DNA from: Pseudoflavonifractor sp902362925
Lineage (GTDB): Bacteria > Bacillota > Clostridia > Oscillospirales > Oscillospiraceae
Length of the DNA: 64,000 bases
NCBI GenBank assembly: GCA_902362925.1
Contig: CABIYL010000005.1
Direction: 5' to 3' (one strand)
Part shown: in pieces, positions 8,536 through 16,471 of the stretch
Numbering within the stretch: position 1 is the first letter of the stretch
How the letters are laid out: each line of letters begins with the position of its first letter
Notes under the pieces: model-generated
Databases searched by the model: none
What the model saw: the letters and a program-made list of their open reading frames with translations, nothing else
What the model was told of the DNA's origin: nothing
Program-made: the position numbers and the translations under genes

Positions 8536-8619
8536 TCATTCTGGACAAATATGACAGGCTTTATACCAGAAATAACCATACATGTCCGGCGGCAAACGGC
8601 ACATACTACACTCGGACAA
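8536..8619 (-). CDS. Candidate zinc microprotein, Gin/CsfB-like (tentative)
   Basis: A tiny frame of 27 residues beginning at a TTG (8619), with a strong AGGAGG 11 bases upstream. It encodes two CxxC pairs separated by 14 residues (CSMC, then RLPPDMYGYFWYKA, then CHIC) and ends two residues later. The spacing resembles the anti-sigma-G zinc finger Gin, whose gene sits close to yaaL-bofA in Bacillus. It lacks the C-terminal half of Gin, so it may be degenerate. A competing ATG frame (8481-8624, 47 residues) has better start spacing and overlaps the DUF2508 start; only one of the two can be real. Confidence 0.3.
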   Translation of the reverse strand: MSECSMCRLPPDMYGYFWYKACHICPE

Positions 8620-8624
8620 GGCAT

Positions 8625-8889
8625 AGCGCACCTCCTCTCTTTTTAAGCCGGTGCCCGGCAGGGCCCGCCCAATCGGGCGGACCCCTGCCCCACGGCGAAA
8701 GGCGAAAAGGGAAGGACGTGCCGGGAACGGCGGCAAAAGCCGCCCCGCCCGCAGAAAAAACAGCCCTGTCCCGTCCGGCGCAGTGGGAGACAAGGGATCC
8801 TCCCGCCGGATGAGCAAAAGCAGCCGGGGCCGTCTCTCAAAAGGGACGGTCCCGGCTCTTTTCCATCCTCACCCGCCGCCGCCCTTTCC
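8625..8889. other. GC-rich intergenic interval with several strong hairpins
   Basis: No credible gene is seen between the DUF2508 operon (minus) and the topoisomerase gene (plus). Several inverted repeats are present: GGCAGGG...CCCTGCC around 8657-8690, GCGGC/GCCGC near 8731, and the terminator-like stem at 8822-8862. A structured RNA is possible, but I recognise no SRP, RNase P, 6S or riboswitch core. Confidence 0.4.
8822..8862 (+). terminator. Orphan terminator-like hairpin upstream of the topoisomerase promoter
   Basis: A 13-bp stem (AGCCGGGGCCGTC at 8822-8834, with one G-T pair, and its partner at 8845-8857) followed by CTCTTTT. No plus-strand gene lies just upstream, so what it terminates is unclear; it may end an unrecognised small RNA. 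Confidence 0.5.
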
Positions 8890-8919
8890 TTGACAGGAGG
8901 GGCAAATTGGAGATAAAAT
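8890..8919 (+). promoter_or_regulatory. Promoter of the topoisomerase operon
   Basis: TTGACA (8890-8895), an 18-bp spacer and TAAAAT (8914-8919), about 37 bases before the start codon. Confidence 0.65.
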
Positions 8920-8956
8920 AATACAATGTAAAACTGTGTAATGCGAGGAGAAAGCA

Positions 8957-10939
8957 ATGGCCAAAGCCAGCAAAACCTACGGCAACGAGTCCATTTCCGC
9001 CCTCAAGGGCGCCGACCGGGTGCGCAAGCGCCCGGCTGTTATCTTCGGCTCCGACGGGCTGGAGGGCTGCGAACACGCCGTATTTGAAATTTTGTCCAAC
9101 GCCATCGACGAGGCCCGTGAGGGCCACGGCAGCGTCATCACTGTCACCCGGTACGAGGACAAGTCCATCGAGGTGGAGGACTTCGGCCGGGGCTGCCCCG
9201 TGGACTGGAACGAGAAGGAGCAGAAGTACAACTGGGAGCTGGTGTTCTGTGAGCTGTACGCCGGCGGCAAGTACAACAACAACGACGGCGACAACTACGA
9301 ATACTCCCTGGGCCTCAACGGCCTGGGCTCCTGCGCCACCCAGTACGCCAGCGAGTACTTTGACGCAGTCATCCACCGGGACGGCTTTGAGTACACCCTC
9401 CACTTTGAGAAGGGCGAGAACATCGGCGGCCTGAAAAAGGAGCCCTACACCGGCAAAAAAACCGGCTCCAAATTCCGCTGGAAGCCCGACCTGGAGGTCT
9501 TTACCGATATCAGCATCCCGGTGGAGTACTACCTGGACGTGATGAAGCGTCAGGCCGTGGTCAACGCGGGGGTCACCTTCCGGTTCCGCAACCAGGTGGG
9601 CAGCAAGTTCGAGACCACCGAGTTCAAGTACGACAACGGCATTGAGGACTATGTGAAGGAGCTGGCGGGGGAGAATCCCCTGACCCAGCCCGTGTTCTGG
9701 CAGACCGAGCGCAAGGGCCGGGACCGGGAGGACAAGCCGGAGTACAAGGTGAAGCTGAGTGTGTCCTTCTGCTTCTCCAACGCGGTCCAGATCATCGAGC
9801 ACTACCACAACTCCTCCTGGCTGGAGCACGGCGGCAGCCCGGAGAAGGCCATGCGCTCCGCCTTTGTCTCCGCCATCGACGGCTACCTGAAGGCCCAGGG
9901 CAAGTACCAGAAGAGCGAGAGCAAGATCACCTGGAACGACATCCAGGACTGCCTTATCCTGGTGAGCAACAACTTCTCCACCCAGACCTCCTACGAGAAC
10001 CAGACCAAAAAGGCCATCAACAACAAGTTCGTCCAGGAGGCCATGACCGAGTTCCTCAAGAGCCAGATGGAGGTCTACTTCATCGAGAATCCCTTTGACG
10101 CCCAGAAGATTGGCGAGCAGGTGCTCATCAACAAGCGGGCCAGAGAGAACGCGGAGAAGGCCCGGCTCAACATTAAGAAGAAGCTGACCGGCAGCATGGA
10201 TATCTCCAACCGGGTGCAGAAGTTTGTGGACTGCCGCACCAAGGACACCGAGCGCCGGGAGCTCTACATCGTGGAGGGCGACTCCGCTATGGGCGCGGTC
10301 AAGCTGAGCCGGGACGCCGAATTTCAGGGCATCATGCCCGTCCGGGGCAAGATTCTCAACTGCCTCAAGGCCGACTACGCCAAGATTTTCAAGAGCGAGA
10401 TCATTACCGACCTCTTGAAAGTGCTGGGCTGCGGCGTGGAGGTCAACGACAAGCACGCCAAGGACATGGCCACCTTTGACCTGATGAACCTGCGGTGGAA
10501 CAAGGTGGTCATCTGTACCGATGCCGACGTGGACGGCTTCCAGATCCGCACCCTGATTCTGACCATGCTCTACCGCCTTACCCCCACCCTCATCCAGCGG
10601 GGGTATGTGTATATCGCCGAGTCCCCCCTGTACGAGATCAACTGCAAGGAAAAGACCTGGTTTGCCTACTCCGACAAGGAGAAGAACGACATTGTGGCCT
10701 CCCTGGAGGGGAAAAAGTACACCGTCCAGCGGTCCAAGGGTCTGGGCGAGAACGAGCCGGACATGATGTGGCTCACCACCATGAATCCGGAGACCCGGCG
10801 CCTCATCAAGGTCATGCCCGAGGACGTGGAGCGCACCGCCCAGGTCTTCGACCTGCTGCTGGGAGACAATCTCCAGGGCAGAAAGGACCACATTGCAGAA
10901 AACGGGTATAAATATCTGGAACTGGCGGATATTTCTTAA
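8957..10939 (+). CDS. Type IIA topoisomerase B-type subunit (ParE/GyrB-like, divergent)
   Basis: 660 residues. An N-terminal GHKL ATPase domain (EILSNAIDEAREG, then GLNGLGSCATQY), the transducer, and a TOPRIM part with YIVEGDSAMGAVKLSRD, MPVRGKILN and TDADVDGFQIRTLIL, ending with KGLGENEPDMMWLTTMNP. The enzyme would provide the ATPase/TOPRIM half of a gyrase or topoisomerase IV that changes DNA linking number. Deviations from canonical GyrB/ParE: LSN in place of VDN before IDE, and DGFQI in place of DGxHI in the TOPRIM metal region. The partner A subunit lies at 12596-14839, separated by an unrelated gene. ATG at 8957 with GAGGAG upstream. It most resembles the second topoisomerase pair of Clostridia rather than their true gyrase. 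Confidence 0.9.
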   Translation: MAKASKTYGNESISALKGADRVRKRPAVIFGSDGLEGCEHAVFEILSNAIDEAREGHGSVITVTRYEDKSIEVEDFGRGCPVDWNEKEQKYNWELVFCELYAGGKYNNNDGDNYEYSLGLNGLGSCATQYASEYFDAVIHRDGFEYTLHFEKGENIGGLKKEPYTGKKTGSKFRWKPDLEVFTDISIPVEYYLDVMKRQAVVNAGVTFRFRNQVGSKFETTEFKYDNGIEDYVKELAGENPLTQPVFWQTERKGRDREDKPEYKVKLSVSFCFSNAVQIIEHYHNSSWLEHGGSPEKAMRSAFVSAIDGYLKAQGKYQKSESKITWNDIQDCLILVSNNFSTQTSYENQTKKAINNKFVQEAMTEFLKSQMEVYFIENPFDAQKIGEQVLINKRARENAEKARLNIKKKLTGSMDISNRVQKFVDCRTKDTERRELYIVEGDSAMGAVKLSRDAEFQGIMPVRGKILNCLKADYAKIFKSEIITDLLKVLGCGVEVNDKHAKDMATFDLMNLRWNKVVICTDADVDGFQIRTLILTMLYRLTPTLIQRGYVYIAESPLYEINCKEKTWFAYSDKEKNDIVASLEGKKYTVQRSKGLGENEPDMMWLTTMNPETRRLIKVMPEDVERTAQVFDLLLGDNLQGRKDHIAENGYKYLELADIS

Positions 10940-11015
10940 GCGGACAAGTTCATAGACAGCGGACCGCCGGGAAACGGTCACCGAAAGGACAAACGGAAAT
11001 GGGGAGGTTTTTGTA

Positions 11016-12578
11016 ATGAAAAGGACCCTTGCACTGTTCCTGTCCCTGGCACTGGCGCTGACCCTGATTGCCCCGTCCCTGACCGCCTCCGCGGCCGATG
11101 TGCAGCCCACGCCCCCCGACTGGTGTCCGGCGGAGGAGTACGTGGTGTTCCCCGACAGCCAGGCCTATGAGGCCGACACCTGGGAAAAGATTCTCTCCCT
11201 GCGGGCCCACGCGGCGGCGGGCAACCTGGAGCCGGTCAGCGGCGTGGACACGGTGCTCTTCAACCGGCTGCGGGAGCTCCAGCGGATGACCACCGATCCG
11301 GGTGTCCGGTTCGAGCTGGGACTGCTGTCGGTCAAATTCGCCCTCAACGCCGCCGCCAAGGGGGAGAAGGTGTCCCCCAGCAGCGACTTTGAGATGGCGG
11401 CCACCTATGCCGGCGGCCAGGAGCCTGCCACCTACCTGTGCTACCTGTGGAACGCCCGGCTGGCCCTGGCCTCCCGGGATATCACCACCGGCCTGGAGGG
11501 CGGGCTGGGCTGGTATGTGGGAGCGCTGGAGTACCTGCTGTCCTATGAGCAGTTCACCATGGAGGACGTCTATAACAGCGTGCTCACCGGCATCATCCCG
11601 GCCCAGCGGCTCAGCTACGCCAAAAACCTGATTTTCGTCACCCTGGACGGCACCGTGGTCCACCCCAGGTCGGTGCGCCTGAGCGCCGACTACCTGGACA
11701 CCACCACCGCTCAGGCCCGCTACCAGCGCACCATGGTCCCCGTCCGGCGGCTGGCCGAGCTGATGGGCGCAACAGTGGACTATGACGCCCAGACGGGCAA
11801 CATCACCATCCGCCGGGCGGAGGACGTGTTCGTCATGACTCTGGGCAGCACCCAGGCCACCCGCAACGGCGACCCCTTCCAGATGGACGTGGCCCCCTAC
11901 GCCGAGAACAACCGCACCTATATCCCCATCCGCTACATCGCCGAATTTTTCGGCCAGAAGGTGGAGTGGCTGGCGGATCAGCAGCACGTCCGCATTACCG
12001 AGGACAAGAGCGTGGCGGAGGGCTCCAACCTGGAACGCTGGGCCCTGGCCATGAGCGCTGTGCTCAACTATGAGAACAACCCCGGCGAGGCCATGCTCTT
12101 CGGCGGCAAGCAGCGCTTCGGCACCGATCCAGTGGGGGGAACCAACACCAACCGGCTGCAGATGACCGGTCCGGACATGGGCCGCAAGATTCTGCGGGAG
12201 GGCTGGGGCATCATTGACCGGGCCGCCCTGCTGGACATGGCCACGGTCCTGAGTGGCAGCAGCCACGCCTGGGACCTGTTCCGGGTGAGCACCCTGGCCC
12301 AGTGGGGCTATCTGGCGGGCTTTGTAACCTACCGTGAAGCCCTGGCCATGGTGGAACCGGCCGCCATCGGGGTGTATGAGCGGTACGACAGCTGGAAGGA
12401 GGCCTACACGGACTACCTGACCGGCTGGGTGGAGTGGTCTGGCCAGGACGCGGCCGACGTCTGGCAGACCAGCCGGGGCCAGCTCTACCAGACCATTCTG
12501 GAGGACCCGGCCATGGCCCATATTCTGGACGATACCCTGTTCCGTGACGGCGTGATTGGACTGCCCGACGGAAACTGA
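11016..12578 (+). CDS. Exported protein with Cu-amine-oxidase-N-like and DUF1266 domains
   Basis: 520 residues with a signal peptide (1-26, ending in TASAA). A helical region (40-205) follows, then a copper-amine-oxidase N1-like module (about 215-330; landmarks MVPVRRLAELMGATVDYD and TYIPIRYIAEFFGQKVEW), a cell-surface module common in Clostridia. The C-terminal part (about 340-505) fits DUF1266: LERWALAMSAVLNYENN, LREGWGIIDRAALLDM, AWDLFRVSTLAQWGYLAGF and the end DSWKEAYTDYLTGWVEWSG. The function is unknown. GGGAGG precedes the ATG. Its position between the two topoisomerase subunit genes, 76 bases after one and 17 before the other, is unexpected for a secreted protein. Confidence 0.85.
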   Translation: MKRTLALFLSLALALTLIAPSLTASAADVQPTPPDWCPAEEYVVFPDSQAYEADTWEKILSLRAHAAAGNLEPVSGVDTVLFNRLRELQRMTTDPGVRFELGLLSVKFALNAAAKGEKVSPSSDFEMAATYAGGQEPATYLCYLWNARLALASRDITTGLEGGLGWYVGALEYLLSYEQFTMEDVYNSVLTGIIPAQRLSYAKNLIFVTLDGTVVHPRSVRLSADYLDTTTAQARYQRTMVPVRRLAELMGATVDYDAQTGNITIRRAEDVFVMTLGSTQATRNGDPFQMDVAPYAENNRTYIPIRYIAEFFGQKVEWLADQQHVRITEDKSVAEGSNLERWALAMSAVLNYENNPGEAMLFGGKQRFGTDPVGGTNTNRLQMTGPDMGRKILREGWGIIDRAALLDMATVLSGSSHAWDLFRVSTLAQWGYLAGFVTYREALAMVEPAAIGVYERYDSWKEAYTDYLTGWVEWSGQDAADVWQTSRGQLYQTILEDPAMAHILDDTLFRDGVIGLPDGN

Positions 12579-12595
12579 AAGAGGATTGATCACCA

Positions 12596-14839
12596 TTGGC
12601 TAAGAAAAGAACCCCCGAGGAGGGGGCGAAGCACAAAAATAACCCCAACGTCATGGGCCTGCGGCCCGAGGTGCTGGAGCAGCCCATCACCGAGACGCTG
12701 GAGATCAACTACATGCCCTACGCCATGAGCGTCATCGTCTCCCGGGCCATCCCGGAGATTGACGGCTTCAAGCCCAGCCACCGGAAGCTGCTGTACACCA
12801 TGTACCAGATGAAGCTGCTGGGCGGCGCCCGCACCAAGAGCGCCAACGTGGTGGGCCAGACCATGAAGCTCAACCCCCACGGCGACGCCGCCATCTACGA
12901 CACCATGGTCCGTCTCTCCCGGGGCTACGGAGCTCTGCTCCACCCCCTGGTGGACTCCAAGGGCAACTTCGGTAAGGTCTACTCCCGTGACATGGCCTGG
13001 GCCGCCAGCCGTTACACCGAGGTTCGGCTGGACGGCATCTGCGCCGAGCTGTTCCGGGACATCGACCAGGACACCGTGGACTTTGTGGACAACTACGACG
13101 GCACCATGCAGGAACCCACCCTGTTGCCCACCACCTTCCCCAACGTGCTGGTGAGCGCCAACCAGGGCATCGCCGTGGGCATGGCGTCCAACCTGTGCGG
13201 CTTCAACCTGGCCGAGGTGTGCGACGCCACGGTGGAGTACCTGAAGCACCCCGACTGCGACCTGACAGTGGTGCTCAAGGCCCCCGATTTCCCCACCGGC
13301 GGCGAGCTGCTCTATGACGCCGCCGAGATCGCCCAGATCTACAACACCGGCCGGGGCTCCTTCAAGGTCCGGGCCCGGTGGCGCTACCTGAAGAGCGAGA
13401 ACCTCATCGAAATCTACGAGATTCCCTACTCCACCACCGTGGAGGCCATCATGGACAAGGTGGCCGAGCTCATCAAGGCGGGCAAGGTGAAGGAAATCGC
13501 CGACATGCGGGACGAGACCGACCTGACCGGCCTGAAGCTGACCATCGACCTGAAGCGGGGCACCGACCCGGACAAGCTGATGCAGAAGCTGTTCCGCGCC
13601 ACCCCCCTGATGGACTCCTTTGCCTGCAACTTCAACATCCTCATCGCCGGCATGCCCCGGGTCATGGGCGTGCGGGAGATTCTGGAGGAGTGGACGGCCT
13701 GGCGAATGGAGGGCGTGCGCCGACGGACCTACTTCGTCATGAAGAAGAAGCAGGAGAAGCTGCACCTCCTCAAGGGCCTGAAGAAAATCCTGCTGGACAT
13801 CGACCGGGCCATCAAGATCATCCGGGAGACCGAGGAGGACGCCGAAGTGGTGCCCAACCTGATGATCGGCTTCGGCATCGACAACATCCAGGCCGAGTAC
13901 GTGGCCGACATCAAGCTGCGCAACATCAACAAGGAGTATATCCTCAAGCGGATTGAGGAAACCTCTACACTGGAGGAGGAGATCGCCGACCTCCAGGATA
14001 TCGTCAGCAACCCGGGCCGCATCAAGAAGATTATCATCGCCGAGCTGGGCGCCGTGAAGAAGAAGTACGCCCAGCCCCGCCGGACCGAGATCATCTACGA
14101 GCACCAGCGCCTGTCCGAGCCAGAGCCGGAGGAGGAGATCCCCGACTACCCGGTCACCGCCTTCCTCTCCCGTGAGGGATACTTCAAGAAGATTACCCCC
14201 GCCTCTCTGCGCATGAACAGCGAGCAGAAGTACAAGGAGGGGGACGGGGCGTGGCTCCAGTGGGAGTGCACCAACCGGGACGAGCTGCTGGTCTTTACCG
14301 ACAGGCAGCAGTGCTACAAGACCCGCATGAGCGACTTCGACGACGCCAAGGCCTCCGTGCTGGGCGACTATCTGCCCACCAAGCTGGAGATGGAGGCGGG
14401 GGAGAGCGTGGTGTGGGCCTGCGTCCCCGGGGACTACTCGGGCAACCTGCTCTTCTTCTTCCGCAACGGTAAGGCCGCCCGTGTGGAGCTGGCTGCCTAC
14501 CAGACCCAGACCCGCCGCCGGAAGCTGACCGGCGCCTACTCCGACAAGTCCCCCCTGGCCGCCGCTCTGCTGCTGCGGGAGGACCTGGAGCTGGCGGTGA
14601 TCTCCACCGAGGGCCGCTGCCTCATCTTCCACACCGCCCTACTTGCCCCCAAGGCCACCCGCACCACCCAGGGCGTCAACGTGATGACCCTCAAGCCCAA
14701 GTATTCCGTGGACCGTGTGGAGCCGGTGGAGGGCAGCCCCATTGTCAACACCGCCCGCTACCGGGCCCGCAGCCTGCCCGTGGCCGGCGCCCTCCTAAAG
14801 GGAGAGGACCGGGGCGAGGAGCAGATGAGCCTGCTCTGA
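12596..14839 (+). CDS. Type IIA topoisomerase A-type subunit (ParC/GyrA-like)
   Basis: 747 residues from a TTG start (AGAGGA upstream). The breakage-reunion domain has RKLLYTMY, the GDAAIYDTMVR helix and the catalytic Tyr140 in AASRYTEVRL. The coiled-coil tower (about 380-500) is Lys/Glu-rich. The C-terminal beta-pinwheel (about 520-720) has FLSREGYFKKI and RNGKAARVELAAY. There is no GyrA box of the QRRGGKG type; the nearest sequence is QTQTRRRKLTG, so decatenation (topo IV-like) is more likely than supercoiling. It pairs with the B-type subunit at 8957-10939. The codon usage matches that of its neighbours. Confidence 0.9.
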   Translation: MAKKRTPEEGAKHKNNPNVMGLRPEVLEQPITETLEINYMPYAMSVIVSRAIPEIDGFKPSHRKLLYTMYQMKLLGGARTKSANVVGQTMKLNPHGDAAIYDTMVRLSRGYGALLHPLVDSKGNFGKVYSRDMAWAASRYTEVRLDGICAELFRDIDQDTVDFVDNYDGTMQEPTLLPTTFPNVLVSANQGIAVGMASNLCGFNLAEVCDATVEYLKHPDCDLTVVLKAPDFPTGGELLYDAAEIAQIYNTGRGSFKVRARWRYLKSENLIEIYEIPYSTTVEAIMDKVAELIKAGKVKEIADMRDETDLTGLKLTIDLKRGTDPDKLMQKLFRATPLMDSFACNFNILIAGMPRVMGVREILEEWTAWRMEGVRRRTYFVMKKKQEKLHLLKGLKKILLDIDRAIKIIRETEEDAEVVPNLMIGFGIDNIQAEYVADIKLRNINKEYILKRIEETSTLEEEIADLQDIVSNPGRIKKIIIAELGAVKKKYAQPRRTEIIYEHQRLSEPEPEEEIPDYPVTAFLSREGYFKKITPASLRMNSEQKYKEGDGAWLQWECTNRDELLVFTDRQQCYKTRMSDFDDAKASVLGDYLPTKLEMEAGESVVWACVPGDYSGNLLFFFRNGKAARVELAAYQTQTRRRKLTGAYSDKSPLAAALLLREDLELAVISTEGRCLIFHTALLAPKATRTTQGVNVMTLKPKYSVDRVEPVEGSPIVNTARYRARSLPVAGALLKGEDRGEEQMSLL

Positions 14840-14907
14840 GCCGGGAAACAAGACGGCATCAACCCAGCCGGGAGCAGGCGTGTCCCCGGCGCCCGTGAGA
14901 GGTATGT

Positions 14908-15783
14908 ATGAAACCAAAATCCAAAGCGTTCAACCTGGTATGGTCCTACTTCATGATCACCCTGGCCTCGGCCATCTACGCCGTGGGCTTCAACTGGTTC
15001 TACGTGCCCAACGACATCGCCTTCGGCGGCATCACCGGCGTGGGCCAGATCATCAACGCCATTCTGCCCTGGGCCCCCATCGGCACAGTGGTCATCATCC
15101 TCAATATCCCCCTGTTCATCCTGGGCTGGCGGCTGCTGGGAGGACACCTGCTGCTGTCCTCCCTCTACGCCATGGCGGTGTCCTCCGTGTTCATCGACAT
15201 CGTCAACAGCATCTGGACCTTTGAGCCCATGGACTCCATGCTGGCCTGCGTCTTCGGCGGCGTGCTCATGGGCGCCTCCCTGGGCATGGTGTTCCAGCAG
15301 GGCGCCACCACCGGCGGCACCGACCTCATCGCCCGTCTGCTCAAGCTGAAAATCACCTGGCTGCCTATGGGCAAGCTGCTCATCGCCACCGATATGGTGG
15401 TCATCGTGGCCAGCGCCATCGCCTTCGGCAGCGTGTACAGCGCCCTCTACGGCGTGGTGGCCCTGTATATCGCCGGTATCGTCATGGACCGGATGCTCTA
15501 CGGCCTGGACAGCGCCAAGGTGGCCTATATCATCAGCGACCGCTTCAAGGAGATTGCCGATACTCTGGTCAACGACCTGGACCGGGGCGTCACCATCCTC
15601 CAGGGCCAGGGCGCCTACTCCGGCGCGGAGAAGAAGGTACTCATGTGCGCCTTCAAGCAGCGGCAGATTGTGTCCATCAAGAAGATGGTCAAGGAGCTGG
15701 ACCCCTCCGCCTTCATCATCGTGTGCGACGCCCACGAGGTGCTGGGAGACGGCTTCCGGGAGTACCAGCAGAACGAATTGTAA
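14908..15783 (+). CDS. YitT-family membrane protein (DUF161 + DUF2179)
   Basis: 291 residues. About six hydrophobic helices occupy 10-185, with the family motifs FNWFYVPNDIAFGGITGVG and QQGATTGGTDLIARLL. A cytosolic DUF2179 domain follows (about 225-290; DLDRGVTILQGQGAYSG, then VMCAFKQ-type strand and DPSAFIIVCDAHEVLGDGF). The role of this widespread Firmicutes family is not firmly known. ATG at 14908 has AGAGGT upstream. It sits 68 bases after the topoisomerase gene and 60 before the LUD gene; an operon is possible. Confidence 0.9.
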   Translation: MKPKSKAFNLVWSYFMITLASAIYAVGFNWFYVPNDIAFGGITGVGQIINAILPWAPIGTVVIILNIPLFILGWRLLGGHLLLSSLYAMAVSSVFIDIVNSIWTFEPMDSMLACVFGGVLMGASLGMVFQQGATTGGTDLIARLLKLKITWLPMGKLLIATDMVVIVASAIAFGSVYSALYGVVALYIAGIVMDRMLYGLDSAKVAYIISDRFKEIADTLVNDLDRGVTILQGQGAYSGAEKKVLMCAFKQRQIVSIKKMVKELDPSAFIIVCDAHEVLGDGFREYQQNEL

Positions 15784-15843
15784 GGAGCGTGCGCGTTCCG
15801 GGCCCCATCCCGGACGCATAAAATAGAGAGAGGAGCGTTACAT

Positions 15844-16434
15844 ATGGCAGATATCGAAAAACTGCGCAGGAATCTGGAGGACAACGGCTTTGCCACCAGC
15901 TATTTTGAGACCGCCGAGGAGGCCGCCCGCTATCTGGACAGCAAGCTGGACGGTAAGACCATCGGCATCGGCGGCACCATGACCGCCCAGCAGATGGGCC
16001 TCGACAAGCTGCTGCCCTCCCACAATACAGTCCACTGGCACTGGCTGGGCGGCACCGCCCAGGACGCCGCCAAGGCTCAGGTGTATATCAGCTCGGTCAA
16101 CGGCCTGGCTGAGACCGGCGAGATTGTCAATATCGACGGCACCGGCAACCGGGTGGTGGGCACCATCTGCGGCCATGAGGCGCTCTATCTGCTGGTGGGC
16201 GTGAACAAGATCGCCCCCGACTATGACCAGGCCCTCTGGCGTGCCCGGAACATCGCCGCCCCCAAGAACGCCCAGCGCCTCAAGCGCAAGACCCCCTGTG
16301 CCGAGAAGGGCGACCGGTGCTACAACTGCAACAGCCCCGAGCGCATCTGCCGTGCCCTCACCGTGCTGTGGAAGAAGCCCAACGGTATCCCCTACGCCGA
16401 GGTGATCCTCATCAACCAGGAGCTGGGGCTTTAA
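15844..16434 (+). CDS. LUD-domain (LutC/YkgG-like) protein
   Basis: 196 residues covering one LUD domain: GKTIGIGGTMTAQQMGLDKLL, then VYISSVNGLAETGEIVNIDG and GNRVVGTICGHEALYLLVG. LUD proteins take part in oxidation of lactate and related acids with iron-sulfur partners. A Cys cluster near the C-terminus (PCAEKGDRCYNCNSPERIC) could bind metal. No LutA/LutB partner is in the window; this single-domain, stand-alone form is common in Clostridia with unknown substrate. ATG at 15844 follows GAGGAG. Confidence 0.85.
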   Translation: MADIEKLRRNLEDNGFATSYFETAEEAARYLDSKLDGKTIGIGGTMTAQQMGLDKLLPSHNTVHWHWLGGTAQDAAKAQVYISSVNGLAETGEIVNIDGTGNRVVGTICGHEALYLLVGVNKIAPDYDQALWRARNIAAPKNAQRLKRKTPCAEKGDRCYNCNSPERICRALTVLWKKPNGIPYAEVILINQELGL

Positions 16435-16471
16435 GACGCTGCAATTCTGAATCCAGTAAGGATGATTTCCA

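Noticed and set aside
8481..8624. 47-residue ATG frame overlapping the DUF2508 start
   Set aside because: Good ribosome spacing, but the peptide looks random; the overlapping CxxC frame seems more protein-like. Not settled, so only mentioned.
8837..14632. Long minus-strand frames opposite the topoisomerase genes
   Set aside because: Shadows of well-supported coding sequence; no domains and no ribosome sites.
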